In this document: piece after piece, positions 43,891-56,147 of the stretch
Layout: each line of letters opens with the position of its first letter
How positions within the stretch are numbered: the stretch's first letter is position 1
NCBI GenBank assembly: GCA_039111635.1
Contig: JBCAQO010000005.1
Span: 310,001 to 374,000, forward strand
Source of the DNA: Heterobasidion occidentale
Lineage: Eukaryota > Basidiomycota > Agaricomycetes > Russulales > Bondarzewiaceae
Direction of reading: 5' to 3'
Length of the DNA stretch: 64,000 nt
Made by a program: the position numbers and the translations under genes
The notes under the pieces: generated by a model
Told to the model about the DNA's origin: nothing
What the model saw: the letters and a program-made list of their open reading frames with translations, nothing else
Database searches by the model: none

Positions 43891-45206
43891 AGCGAATAGG
43901 GCAGACTAAAGGCATTGGCGGGTTAGCCGTTACGCATCACGTTCTGACGCTCCCCAACATACTACAGTCGCGGCGCCTTGAAATATTGGTAACAAGGCCT
44001 CGCTGGAAGGTTGTCTCGACTCATCTGTCATCCAGTAGGTGAGCATACATAGAATAGTATAAGTGATCGTATTGCATACTGTCAGGTTTCTCAGTCGAAC
44101 TACGGGACATATTCGGCACTGTCGATTTCGTAGACTGCTAGTTGAGGGAGATGAGGAAGGTGCTGAAATGGACTGAGTCTGAGTCTTATAATTCGAATGG
44201 CTGAAAATAGAGCAAGAAATCCGCAGTGAACACATGCATACAGGGTGCCGTCTGGACATGAGGACGCGGCGATGTCGTGCGAGAATAGTAGCAGGTCAAC
44301 TGTTTGGAAGCAGATTCAGAACGACGAACACAAGTGCACAATGTTGGATATGATTGGCAGCACGCAATGTGAATATCTCCCGTGTCACTGATAAGCGCGC
44401 AGATGGGTATACGTGTAGAGCAATGCACTCACCTGATTCATCATAGGTTTCATTTAGCTGGGACAACATCATCTCGGAATGTGTAGAAGACTCAGGATTG
44501 GATGCGTCCTCAAGTAGGCCATGAGCGTAGAAGCGACTTGCATGAGATCGCGGTGAAGAAATCCGAGACGTTCCGACATTCACAATCACAAGTAGGGCGT
44601 TAGCAGCTTGAATTGACGAAGTTCACATCATAGGCGAAGTCACGATAGGGAAGAGTCGGAAGACGAAGGCTCGACGAGGCTCTCTAAGCACTGCCCGCCA
44701 CATGGAGGAGCGAGAGATGAACATGGCCCTACATGGCCACGTATAATCAAAAACCCCATGTGCAATACTGCATGATATATGAGCGCTTGGGAGATCTCTG
44801 GTATATGCGGCTAGCCTCTTCTCGCCTCTGAAGTTGACGGCATCTATATGTCCTTGTGAAAATGCGAGGAGCGAGTTTGGGAGTAGGGTCAGCGAGTACA
44901 GTGTCCTGCGACTGATAAACAAACAGCATCAGCACCAGTGGCTTTTCGGATGTTCATATGCCTTGAGGGTTACGAATTGCATCGTGGAACACGACCAGTG
45001 TCAGAGAATCGACAAGGAAATCGTAAGAGAAGATGAGATGGGCCAGATGGCCAACGAGTCCAACTTCTAAGGCGGGGTTAGGGTTCGAAGCATCTGATTC
45101 GCCTCCATGACAAGTTAGACCAGCGCCTTCTGTCACTTCCTGACGAAACAAGAAATGCTTGACTATATAAACGTTCGAGCGCTCTTTTTTCTCCTGCACC
45201 ATCGCC
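43891..45206. other. Unassigned region upstream of the MFS gene
   Basis: May hold 5' exons of the minus-strand membrane protein and the MFS promoter. No frame was recognised. Confidence 0.35.
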
Positions 45207-48028
45207 ATGACCGGTTCAGCCTCGCCAGCAGACGCTCAGAAGAGGGCGGAAAGCGTACAGGAACTTGAGGTGCAGACAGAGGATGTGTACGCCGGAGACG
45301 GGCTCGATCCTGTGTATCAGGCTAAAGCCAGAATTCTGAACGATGCGCTGCAGGAAATAGGGATGGGGAGGTATCAAGTGAGCCATTCATTTCCTGCTCA
45401 ACGCGTTTGTTTCCGTGGGCTTGCAGTGGATTTGCCTCGAGAAATCAAACATCACAGGTCGAGCTTCAATGCTTCGTCTAGGCTTCTTGTCAAGAGGCGT
45501 TGAGAGTTGACATTGTTGTGACGAGGCCCCGTAACTCTGATGTGAACGGTTGAATATTTGAGGGGCCGTGTGTTGAGCTTTGTGCCCTCATATGAGTATC
45601 ATCCGAATGAGAACACGTCTCATGGTCCTTTGTGCTCTCGCTTCATGCTGTTTTGGCCAATATTGACCCAGAATCTACTCGTGTAGTGGTATCTTTTCGT
45701 TGTTGCAGGTTTTGGTTGGTTGTCGTACGTCAATACCTTGTTTGGATTCTTGATCGTGATTTGTTGACAATCCCATCGTAGAGACAATCTCTGGCCAGTA
45801 AGTGTATCCTATCCATCTCCTAGAATTTGCTCTGCGGTTTTTTCGAGTTCGCCAGATGCGAATGACCTTCTTTCGACTTCTTGATGCGCATTAAACATTA
45901 TCACATATCCAACTGAACCGTGCAACATCGCTGTCAGCGTACACTACATACCCCTTCCTCCCCTCAAGTCAACATCGAAACCATCCTAATTGATACGAAC
46001 AAGCGATCCCTTCTTTGGCTGACGTTTGTTCTCAGATTGTAACGGACTAATCCTGCCGCCCGTCGTGAACGAGTTTGCCCTTCAAAGGCCCGTTTTTGAA
46101 ACTAGGTCAGAACATCGGCGCTGCTCGTCGGTGCCGTATTTTGGGGGGTTGGGTCGGAACGTCTGGGGACGCAAGTTCGTTGTCTCGTTTGTTCCTGGAG
46201 TTGCTAACTAATATAATTTGACAGATGGTCGTTCAATCTGACGCTATTGATCACTGGCATTTTCGCCTGTGGCGGCCGGCGGGTCCCCGAATTTCATTGC
46301 GCTCTGCTCATTGGCTGCTGTATGGAGCATCGGCGTGGGCGGGAACTTGCCCGTCGACTCTGCCGTCTTTTAGGTTGGTAGACAACTCGGATCAAAATAA
46401 CACCTATGACGCCTGACAAACTCGTTCGATTCACGCAGAGTTTGTACCTGCTTCGCACCAGTACCTCCTCCCGTCTTGTCCATCTGGTGGCCCTCGGCCA
46501 GTTGCTCGGCAGCTTGGTGAGTATTCTCGATGCTCCAGGTTCATCTCAGTCCGGAACATCAGAGAACATCCGTGACATCCGACCGACTTCTTCCGACTCG
46601 GAAAAACTGACGTGTTCTTCCAGGTTGCCTGGCCTCTGATCGCAAACTACTCGTGCCCGACAACGGTGAACCCCTCACCATGTCCCCGCGATTCCAACCA
46701 AGGGTGGCGGTACTTCCTCTTCACTATGGGCGGGCTCATGCTCGTCCTGTTCGTGCTCCGTTTCTTCGTGTTCCATTTGTACGAGAGCCCGAGTATCTGA
46801 TGGGTCGTGGACGCGATGCAGAGGCCGTCGAGATCATTCATAGGGTCGCGGAGTATAATCGGAGGAGCAGCGGTTTGACACTGGAAATGCTCATGAGGGC
46901 GGAGGAAAAGGGCACCAACGATGAGAAGACAGCAGAAAAGGTGGATGAGGAGGGCAGGGAAAGGGGTACGGATATGGATATATCCAGAGTCGCCGCTGTG
47001 AAGAGGAAGTTAAGCGGCTTTGGGCGGTCGCACGTCTCGGCGTTATTCAGGACGCGGAAACTAGCCCGGTCCACAAGTTTACTCATCGTGCTTTGGGGTG
47101 CGCTTCCCCCCTCCGTTTATTGCCTCTCATCGCGCTCAACTCCCTTTATAGCTTTGATTGGTCTCGCGTTTCCTCTGTAAGACTTAATTTCTAGCTACTA
47201 GCGGAGCGGTACTGATTATAGGCTTGGCTCAGTTATAACAGCTTTGTGACTTACTTGTGCGTACCCTGCTCTCGCAAGGATGATATGGCCTTGCGTCGCG
47301 AATCTGACCGTTCCTCGTTGCCATCTATTCGCTTCCAGTCTCGCTACCCGTGGCGCCGACTTCGGGGATGGCTCCGTCTACATCACCTATCGTAACGTAA
47401 GATCATGCGTCGGCTCTTCTGGCTCGAGAACTAACCTAAGCTAACCGCTACCTTTTCAGCAAGTCATCCTCAGCGTCATCGGTGTGCCTGGTGCCCTCCT
47501 TGCTGGCTGGGCTGTCGAGCTTCCTTACCTTGGCCGACGCGGCTCGCTCGCCATATCCACGAGTTCGTTCCTCTAGCCTCCTTCCTCTACCTTGACATCG
47601 TTGACTGTTCTGCATGTGAACCCTCTACAGTCTTGACCGGTGTCTTCCTCTTTGCGTCCACGACGGCGCGTACATCCAATGCGCTCCTCGGTTGGAACTG
47701 CGGCTACAGCTTTACAAGCAACATCATGTACGGCATACTGTATGCCATCAGCCCAGAGCTGTTTCCGACCAAAAACCGAGGGACGGGTAACGCTATCGTC
47801 GCGAGCGCAAATCGTGTATTTGGAATTATGGTGCGTACATATGTGCACATGTTGTCCAGACATTGTCAACTCAACGATCCCCCGTTTTCTGTTCAGGCAC
47901 CTATCATTGCCTTGTACGCCGACCTCACCACTTCGGTGCCGATATACATCTCGGGGGCTCTCTTCATTGTCTCTGGTTTCATCGCGCTTTTGCTTCCGTT
48001 CGATCCACGCGGCAAGGCATCATTGTAA
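45207..48028 (+). CDS. MFS transporter (SV2/organic-solute type), many apparent frameshifts
   Basis: About a dozen exons. Exon 1 (45207-45377) ends ILNDALQEIGMGRYQ; exon 2 (45687-45724) gives YLFVVAGFGWLS; exon 3 (45782-45797) DNLWP; then ILPPVVNEF, a WGRK loop after TM3, LPVDSAVFLEFVPASHQ, ANYSCP..GWRYFLF, a cytosolic loop with VAEYN, and C-terminal repeats ending LPYLGRRGSL, SPELFPTKNRGTG and LLPFDPRGK. These are hallmarks of the SV2-like branch of the major facilitator superfamily; the plasma membrane is likely, the substrate unknown. One-base frame breaks occur near 46044, 46116, 46158, 46275, 46470, 46490 and 46790, most of them losses in runs of C, G or A. Splice phases elsewhere are clean, so sequence error is favoured over pseudogene. 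Confidence 0.85.
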
Positions 48029-49412
48029 CCTGTTGTATCGCCTACTCGGCCCATGCGTCTCACGAGCAAGGCCACGAGTATTCTTCTTGGTAGGGTAATG
48101 CCCGGTCAGTCTGTATCTATGCACGTTGCGCCTCTTTCTTGTACGTTTTAGCGCTGCACCAGATGGAACGCATTTGCGACCTTCGGCAGTGCATGTGCTG
48201 GTCGACTGTTCCACGCACTTGTGGTTACGGCCCGTTTGACAGTTTTTGGTTAGACCGTGCTCTGGGTTGGAGACGAGGATTCGCGATTGAATTGGAACGA
48301 ATTTGTATGATCCTTTCCTTCGCTTTCCTAGCACAAATCTTAGTCACTGGCACTTCTTCCATTCTTGATGGATCATCATCTATCGATATCGTCGGTGATG
48401 TCGACTTGAAGCCTTGACGCTTGACAATTCTGCTCTATGCTTCAACTCTATCTGCCTTCACCCGCTCAAGTTGCCACTTGTGTAGCTCAACACTTTCAAC
48501 TCGTCGTCATCATTTGACAGAGATCACTGTATGTACTCTGGCAAATGCTCCAAGAATGTGGGGTTCGGGGCGATTGGTTCGCCACCGGTCCCCGCCGAAC
48601 GACCCGCCGTTTCCCATTGGACTATGGTATGATCAAATTGATGTCGGAAGCCGATCATGTTCCGGTGCCTGGCCAAAAGGCTCGAACGGAATGTTCGTTC
48701 ACCTGCGCTGACTGCATTTCGGATCGTATGTTCGAGGCATGCTTTGAACGGCGAGTGTGTCCGATTTGGTTCTAATTTATCCGACTGAAAGTTTCACACA
48801 GGACTTTATCATGCGTCAATAAATCTCGTCGGGTGGCCGCGGACAAACCAGTCGAGTCTCGACAGACGAACAAGCCTAGACATGCGCTATCGAAGATTAT
48901 CAACGTGTATCGACGGTGGTCGTCCATAAGGTCCCCGTCTATTCTAATCGAGTCGAGCCGACGGGAAATCGACGGATTCGCTGAGGCTCGTCCTGGCTCG
49001 TCTGCAGTCGGCGATGGAAATTTCGAATTTACATCAGTCGAATTACGTTTTTTCCTGAAGGGTAGCCCGGAAAGTGAGTACAGATCTTCCGATCATCGTT
49101 CCAACGATGTATCCACGGTCAGATGCCTCGCTTTACGAGGCCTTACCTGGCTTTACGATACTTTACGTCCCCATTATTCTGGTACCTCATCTTCATCGGC
49201 GATCTTCTTAAGCCCGCGAAATGCATAAGGGCTGCATCTTTTGGCCTTCTCACCTTTCGATGGCTCCTTTATTATTCGGTACGAGTGACCCCCGTTTGTC
49301 AATTTCTTTTTCCCCTTCCTCGTTACCTTGGTAGTGCGTCCGGCGCCTCAACGCTTCTCTCGACGAGGGCAGAGCTGCCTCCTACTGCCTTGTAAATCAA
49401 CTCGTACATCGG
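48029..49412. other. Intergenic region MFS - rhodopsin-like gene
   Basis: 1.4 kb containing the MFS 3' UTR and the promoter of the next gene. Short plus-strand frames (for example 48833-49228) have no recognisable domain. Confidence 0.45.
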
Positions 49413-50840
49413 ATGGTCTCACCGCCGACGGTTCCAGTGTTGCGAGGTCAGTTATCGAACCTCTGAAATGAAGTGTCCTTATACTCATTCTCGCCCGGTC
49501 TGAATTTAGGAGTCGTAACGACATTTCATGCCCTAGCTATCATTTCCACAGTTTTCCGACTCATTTATCGCACACGCGTTCGTCGTCTCGGGTTGGATGA
49601 TTTATTTGCGGGGTTCTCCCTATGCTTTCTTTTCGTTTGCCTAGTATGTATATGGGTCCGAACAGATGCGCCAGGTGTGTTGTTGTGCTCGTCGATTTAT
49701 TGACATAGAATTGATCTGTTCGTCTGATATGCAGGCGTAGGCCCATTGAACCAACCACATCGTGCACGGCTTATTGCATACTGGATGCTCACCTTTGATT
49801 TCACGTGTTCTCTCTGGTATGGTCTTCCAGGCTTGTTTTCTTTGACTTTCACGAGCTCGAACCATGCAGGTCCGCGCGCCTGAGCATCATTTTCTCCATC
49901 ATGCGCGTCATGCCCCCCATGATGACCATTCGCCGGGTGACGCAATGGTTCTCCGTTTCATTCGTTTTGATGTGGATGGCCTTGATCATCCAGAAAGCCT
50001 TGCACTGCACGTCGGACTTATCATGGGAGAAGGAAGCTAAGCCTCAGTGTCACCTCGGACGTGCGATTGGCATTACAGAATTAAGCGGCGAGTCCCGTGA
50101 GATATGTGTATTCCAATGAGACTAATTTTTTTGTGGCAGCCGACTTCGTCTCGGATGCAGTCCTTGTCGTCCTTCCTCTTCGCCTCATGTGGAATTTACA
50201 GCTTCCAACTCGGCAGCGCCGCCTTTTGATCACCTTGTTTTCCGCCAGCATGATGATCACCCTCATCAGCATTGTTCACGCCGTATTCGTCATCGGACCC
50301 GCCGGTTTCCTTGAAGCCATGTCAGCCAATATTCAGGTAGTGGCATGTCGTGAATCTGCACATCTAGATTCTTGCCCTCACATCATTTTGAGCTTTCAGA
50401 TCGCTGTGTCGCTGATGGTGTGCAACCTCGCCGTCGTTGTCCGCTTCTTCTATCGCTTGTTCGGCTATGATGCGTCCGACGACGTTCCGGTCTTCGTCAC
50501 ATCAGACACGATTCCAGGGACGAGCGGAGGTGCAGGACGCAGGGGAGCTCCCATCCGTCTTGGCAACTTGCGCAATGATGCCCGCGTGTCGACACTGCGC
50601 TTTTGGAATGACACGAACGTCGACGACGCTGGTATGACACAGTCGACACAATCTAAGGCCCATAGCCATCTGGACTCGCCGGGCTATCGTGAGGAGAGAC
50701 GCGATTTCGAACGGCTGGAGTTGTCCTTTACACCGACAAAACTTGCTTCGCTCGAGGTGCCCATGGGTGGACAACATAAATCCGGTCCCATTACTCGGGC
50801 AACATTTCCTGCATCTTCAACGGAACTCCAATCGCAGTAA
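49413..50840 (+). CDS. Fungal rhodopsin-like 7TM protein (Fung_rhodopsin type)
   Basis: Six exons with consistent phase: 49413-49446, 49510-49674, 49735-49816, 49870-50096, 50140-50336, 50400-50840; 381 residues. Features of the fungal rhodopsin-like family: VVTTFHALAIISTVFRL in TM1, a LGLDDLFAGFS loop, WVRTDAPGVGPLN, an ARLSIIFSIMRV helix, DFVSDAVLVVLPLRL and QIAVSLMVCNLAVVVRFFYRL, then a Ser-rich soluble tail of about 120 residues. Despite the name, these ascomycete/basidiomycete proteins show no retinal lysine motif that I can see. A plasma-membrane receptor-like role is inferred only from topology. Exon 4 ends in an unusual GEGSP-like junction and is the least certain border. Confidence 0.85.
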
Positions 50841-51313
50841 CCATTTACACTTCATTTATAGCAAGTTCTCTTCCTTCGTTCTGCAGGCATCGTGTCTCAT
50901 GAGTATTGCAGGGTTATTTTATGATCTCCACAATATAGGAGCACCGAGCATCTCATCTAGGCTCGACTAGCAACAGGAGCACTCTGCAGGAGAGCTTACC
51001 CGTCTACGGATTGGCATATCCTCGATCCTCGAGGCAACGCATGCTCAGTCTTTTCAGGTCGCAGCGTGACGAAGGAGATTTCGGCAGCATAGGCAGTATA
51101 TAGTGCGAAGCTCCGACGAATTTGGTGTACCAGTACGTCGTTATTTGGGTTTTTGAGTGCTGTGAGTGTACTGGCTACAAAAATGCCTCTTATGAGAACA
51201 GTCTGTGGAGAGATATTCTGAGACGGATTGAGATGATGATTGTCAACCGCCGAGAGCAGTGATACAAAATGGATGATTTGACATCGCAAGCGCCGAAGAC
51301 TGCTCTGATTTCT
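50841..51313. other. Intergenic region between 3' ends
   Basis: Convergent 3' ends of the rhodopsin-like gene and GST D. Nothing else is seen. Confidence 0.5.
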
Positions 51314-52133
51314 TCAGTCGACCACTTCCCACTTACTTAAAGCCTCAGCAAGTCTCGCCCATCGCCCCTCATCCGCAGCCAAGATATCTTTCCACTCCTT
51401 CGACTCCGTTCCCATCACCAATTTAATCCAGACCAGATGCGATCCAATGTCGGCATCCGCAAATGAAAGGGTATCGCCCATGACGAACGTCTTGCCATTG
51501 CCGTTCGCGCTCATCCATCCATGCACCTCAGTGAACGTCTCTAGCGACGTCTTCCAGACAGCATCGCGCACCTCACCCTCCGGCGCGAAATCCTCCACCT
51601 TCTTCCCAAACCGCGCCTCGCGTGTCCGGCGGAAATACTCCATGCTGTGTGGCGGGAGCTGCAGCAGCGTCGCCAGCGCCAGAACCGGAAACATTCCGTT
51701 CTGAATGCGCTGCTCGATCGTGTTCGTGAACATCGCCTGAAATGCCTCGGTGCCGGCTGGGATGAGCGCCGGTAAAGAGGGATACGTCTTGTCAAGATAC
51801 TGTGCGATTTTGAAAGAGTCGGAAATGACGGCCTTCGTCGAAGGGTCGTAGATTATGGGTAGAGTGTAGTGCGGGCTGTCGCCACGGATCTCGGTGTGTG
51901 CGGCACCGATCCTTTTGCAAAGGTCGACGATGTCTGGGTATTCGACCCACTCGGTCTTGTAGGGGATGCCCTTGATGTTCAGTGCAAATCTGAAGAGCAA
52001 TACTGGGTTCAGCGGGTTTCGATGCCGCACAAGACAGAAAGACAGACCTCGCTTTCCAAGTATTAGGCGACCATGCATGACCGGCGACAGTACCTGGGAT
52101 GTCATAGAGAACGATGACGGGAGAATCGGACAT
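51314..52133 (-). CDS. GST D: etherase-like glutathione S-transferase (GSTFuA type)
   Basis: Exons 52133-52048 and 51989-51314, intron 52047-51990 (58 bp) at the same Arg codon as in A and C; 253 residues. N-terminal VIVLYDIPGTVAGHAWSP and IPYKTEWVEYPDIVDLCK; C-terminal FRRTREARFGK and FVMGDTLSFADADI. More diverged from A and C than they are from each other. It is transcribed away from GST E, sharing a 429-bp promoter region, with TATTTAAG about 45 bp upstream of the ATG. No frame defects. Confidence 0.93.
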
Positions 52134-52562
52134 GTTGAAGGGTTATGTTTGTCGCATTGCAATCATGTCGGTTTCCTTAAATACCCCGTTATCTTCTTGG
52201 CACGGGTGAGTCACTGCGGGATGTTGACTGTGGACGGAGGTCGACGTTTTCGATAAACATGACTGACGTCGCTTACAGTCTCGATCGTGTGGCCAGGGGC
52301 TGATGCATCAACACCGAGATCACATAGGTGAGATGGTTATTGCGTGCGGCAAAGGTTCGAAGCTGTATACAGCGCAGGGTATGAACCATAAGGCTGTAAT
52401 CAAAGAATGGTCAAGTTCGACACAGGACAGTCAAAAAAAGACGGACTTGAGAGCATATCAGTCCATGGGCACCTAACCTGAAAATGAGGTTACGTGGGTT
52501 GCAGGGACCGGCATCCCAAGCATCGCCGGACCGATTACTGTTCGTGCTCGCAATTCCACGAC
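52134..52562. promoter_or_regulatory. Shared divergent promoter region of GST D and GST E
   Basis: 429 bp between two start codons facing away from each other. The D side has the TATTTAAG box at 52176-52183 (minus strand). No clear TATA box was seen for E, and no TGACCC/GGGTCA palindrome as at A and C. Confidence 0.5.
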
Positions 52563-53411
52563 ATGTCAAGCAAAACCATCATCCTATACGATATCCCTGG
52601 AAATGCAGCAAAAGCATGGTCGCCGAATGTGTGGAAGGCGAGGTAAAGCGCATCGCGTATGCGGATCAAACGCTGCGTGCTCACCTCAGACAGATATGTT
52701 CTAAACTATAAAGGACTGCCGTACAAGACGGAGTGGGTCGAGTACCCTGACATAGCTGATGTCTGCAAACGTGTGGGCGCAGAACCAACAGCCATCAGGC
52801 GCGACGGGACTTCATACTACACGGCGCCCATAATCTATGACCCGCTAACAGACACGTATGTTAGCGACTCGCTAAACATCGCCCTGCATCTCGAGCGCAT
52901 GTACCCTGACACACGGAGACTATTCCCTCCTGGCACGCAAGCGACCATGATGATGTTTCACGATGCTCTGCACGACAAAGTCTTGCAACACATACTCCCG
53001 CTCATGATGGCACGCACGCACGCACAGCTGAATCCACGCAGTGCAGTGTACTTCCGCCGCACACGCGAGGCGATGTTCAAGGCGAAGCTTGAGGACCTCG
53101 CGCTGCAAGACAAGCAGGAACAGATGTGGAAGAAAGTGCGTACTGGTTTGGGGGTGTTCGACGGATACATGAAAGCCAATAGCGAGGGGAGTATCTTCTT
53201 CATGGGCGACGGGGCGACATATGCGGACGTTATTCTAGCTGGATGGCTATGTTGGGTCAGGAATCTTTGGGGAAAAGATGGGAAGGAGTGGAAGGAAATT
53301 GTGGGATGGCAGGGTGGTCGATGGGGAAGGATCATGACAGAGTTCGAGAAATGGGAGCAAGTGGAAGGTACAGAGACTCCTAATGCAAGGTTCGTCAGAT
53401 TCAACCAATAG
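52563..53411 (+). CDS. GST E: etherase-like glutathione S-transferase (GSTFuA type)
   Basis: Exons 52563-52642 and 52694-53411, intron 52643-52693 (51 bp) in the same Arg codon as its paralogs; 265 residues. N-terminal TIILYDIPGNAAKAWSP and LPYKTEWVEYPDIADVCK; C-terminal FRRTREAMFKAKLED and IFFMGDGATYADVILAG, where the usual SFAD is replaced by TYAD. It has a longer C-terminus than A, C and D. The most diverged of the five, and may differ in substrate. Confidence 0.92.
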
Positions 53412-54041
53412 TCCATCCATACCCGGCCTTCGATGTTGACTTTCCAACGCAGGCTCTGAAGGGTCTCATAGGGCAGATATATAACTGGTTGTGTATTGGA
53501 GCTGAACTGCCGCTGTAATCAATATATTGACATGTTACATTCATAAACACCTTGAAACCTCCACTGCCATCCTGTCGCATTAGATGGTCTCGTCTCGGTC
53601 TAAATTGACGCAGCACCCACCGATTCTTCCAAGTAGTTTAGCGGTGTCAGGTCGAATTCAGGTCGAAGGTGTCACGGCTAATTCCGGCGCGTTTCTCCGA
53701 GGCAGCATGTCGCCATCGCCAGCGTATCTGCGCCATCGTCTTCCTCCACGGTGAGTGCATTGTGCAAGTCGTTGGGGAGAAAAAAGGCTCAAAATTTACA
53801 TTGCAGGCAACACTTGAGAGATGCATCATTACAACTTGGTTTATAGAGTCCTCGATGGGTAGTTGCGTCATGAACACAGTCACCTGCGAAAAATGCAAGA
53901 TGCAGGCGACAGCGGGAACGCAAACTCCCGGCAAACAACCAGCTTAGAAAAAGTGTGCATGAGGCGGCCCACGAGTTGAGCCCTTCTACAGCTCGCTCTC
54001 ACCACAGAGCTTCAATCGCCTTACTGTCATCTGAGGGCGTG
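53412..54041. other. Intergenic region GST E - SSU1
   Basis: 630 bp with no recognisable gene. Confidence 0.5.
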
Positions 54042-55645
54042 ATGTTGGCCGCGACACGGAGACCTCTGAAAGATCGCATTCGGTGAGTGGCTGGCTGTCT
54101 GTGCCGCTCTCGGGACTTACTTTTATTTGACAAACGGACGTCTAGCCATTTTGAGCCGGCGTGGTTTGCTGTGATCATGGGTGAGTCTGACTCAATGACA
54201 TAGAGCGAGATATCGTTGGCGCGAAGTCTATACGAATGCCTCTCGCGGCGTTTGCGCGCGCCCACTGTCAGGGAAAATGCCACTGGGGCTTCTTGCATAG
54301 TTCCCGGCTTGCTTTCCTAAATTATAAAGTCAAGGCTTACATTGCCAATTCACTCTTTTAGGTACGGGCTCCATTTCTATTCTATTTCAAGGCTTCCCAT
54401 ACGGGAGCGGGACAAATGTCATGAACGCCTTCAGCGCCCTATTTTTCTTTCTCAATCTCGTCATCCTTGTGGTTATCATGATCGCTAGCGTCATTCGCTA
54501 TCTCCTGTTCCCTGATGTGTGGTTCATCATGATACGACATCCAGTACAAAGCCTATACCTCGGTTGTTTGCCAATGGGCTTTACTACGCTCCTCAACGTT
54601 TCTGTTTCTTTGTTCTATAAGCAGTACAGATTCGGAGGTACCACATTTCTTTATGCGATTTGGGGCTTCTGGTGGATCAACAATGCTACTTCCATCCTGT
54701 GTTGTTGGGGGCTGGTACATGTCATGTAAGTGCATCTTAGCCAAGCGTCCGCACCAGCTTACACATGTTGCGTATCTCACAGGGCAACTAGTCACGATCA
54801 CTCCCTCAGCCAAATGTCGCCCGTCTGGCTTCTCCCTGTCGTAACTCTCATCGTTGCATCGTCTTCTGGGGGCGTTCTCGCCCAAGCTATTCGGCCCGTA
54901 TCACCATCGCACGCTCTTCTCACCATCACTGTCTCAATATTCCTGGTTTCCGTCGGTCTCACGCTTGCGCTCATGATTCTCACGATTTATCTCTATCGCA
55001 TGATTCTCTACGGGCCTCCTCAAGATATGTCCGTGATATCGACCTTTGTTCCACTCGGTCCCACTGGGCAGGCGGGTTTCTCAATCATTTTGATCGGGGA
55101 GAATTTGAAGGAACTACTCCCCGTTGCCAACAGCTCTTCGCCGTTTCTGGGCAGCACCAAGGCAGGCGACATCGTGTACACTGTGTGCATCTGCATCGCA
55201 TTTATTCTGTGGTCATTAGCGACAATGTGGTTGGTCTTCGCGTTGCTCAGCATCCAGAGCGTTGTGCGAAAGACACGATTCCCGTTCAGGATCCGTTTCT
55301 GGGGGATGATTTTCCCCAATGTCAGTACATCTGCTCCGCGTATATCGCCTCTTGCGTGCTTGCTAAGTACCAGTTTTCTAGGGCGTTTATGCAAACTTGA
55401 CGATCACGTTCTACCGTGTGCTCGACGTGCGCTTCTTCCGAGTGTGGGGTGCCGTCTATGCCGTGCTCACGTTTGCAGTATGGTCCATCGTCTTCACTCG
55501 GACAGTCACGATGGTCCGCACTGGGGAGATATTTGCGGCGCCGTGTCTGGAAGATATTGATATGGGCGTCGCGGGTGATGACCTCAGCGAGCGTGAAAAA
55601 GCGGAAGGAGAAGCGCGGTTCTCGATAGCGCAGCATGCACGCTAG
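54042..55645 (+). CDS. SSU1: Sulfite exporter, SSU1/TDT family
   Basis: Five exons, all in phase: 54042-54082, 54146-54180, 54362-54725, 54783-55320, 55382-55645; 413 residues. The start region reads RHFEPAWFAVIMGTGSIS, the SSU1/TehA signature, then FPYGS, FLYAIWGFWWINNATS, WLLPVVTLIVASSSGG, YLYRMILYGPP, STFVPLGPTGQAGFS and TITFYRVLDVRFFRVWG. About ten membrane segments are expected. SSU1 pumps sulfite out across the plasma membrane; TDT relatives carry dicarboxylates, so sulfite is the most likely but not proven substrate. No defects. The next gene downstream is the acyl-CoA synthetase on the same strand. Confidence 0.92.
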
Positions 55646-56147
55646 TACGAGTGTTGTGCGTCCCTGAGCCCGCGTTCATCTAAGGGTCGCCGGAGTAGTC
55701 GTTGCGGCTGACGTGCAACAGCTCCGCTTAGATAGAAACGTGTGGATGCAATCAAAGAAGAGAACAGATAGACAGAAGCATCTGGGAAACGGTCAGCAGA
55801 CGTTGGATGATATGCCCGTAATGCATAATCCGGGGTAAAAACGGAAGTCGGGCTTCCCCCGTTCTACACTGACCAGATTAACTTTTCCTTTCATGCTATA
55901 ATTGTTCCTGTGGTTGTAATGAATGTAACGAGTTGGGCTCAAGCGCTGTTGGTGACTCAGTACTCAGTGCTCGGTGTTCAGTGCAAGAGGCGCAACCCCA
56001 AGGGAGTAATGTCTAGGATGTCGCGTGCCGGATCCGGCAAAGGCTTCCGGCTTCGCATTTCCGATCTCGAAGGTATAAACACTCACCGAATCGTCATGAG
56101 TCCGAGTTCCCCTCTCGTTCGCCATCCTCCCCTGACGACGTTGGACG
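55646..56147. other. Intergenic region SSU1 - acyl-CoA synthetase
   Basis: 502 bp, presumably the synthetase promoter. Nothing specific is seen. Confidence 0.5.

Noticed and set aside
44747..44922. A piece resembling the DUF6534 C-terminal motif (PNSLLAF) on the minus strand.
   Set aside because: Six residues of similarity with no other DUF6534 motif in range; chance is likely.
45207..48028. Calling the MFS gene a pseudogene because of its many frame breaks.
   Set aside because: Most breaks are one-base losses in runs, splice sites and phases are otherwise intact, and similar errors occur in essential genes nearby; sequence error is the simpler reading.
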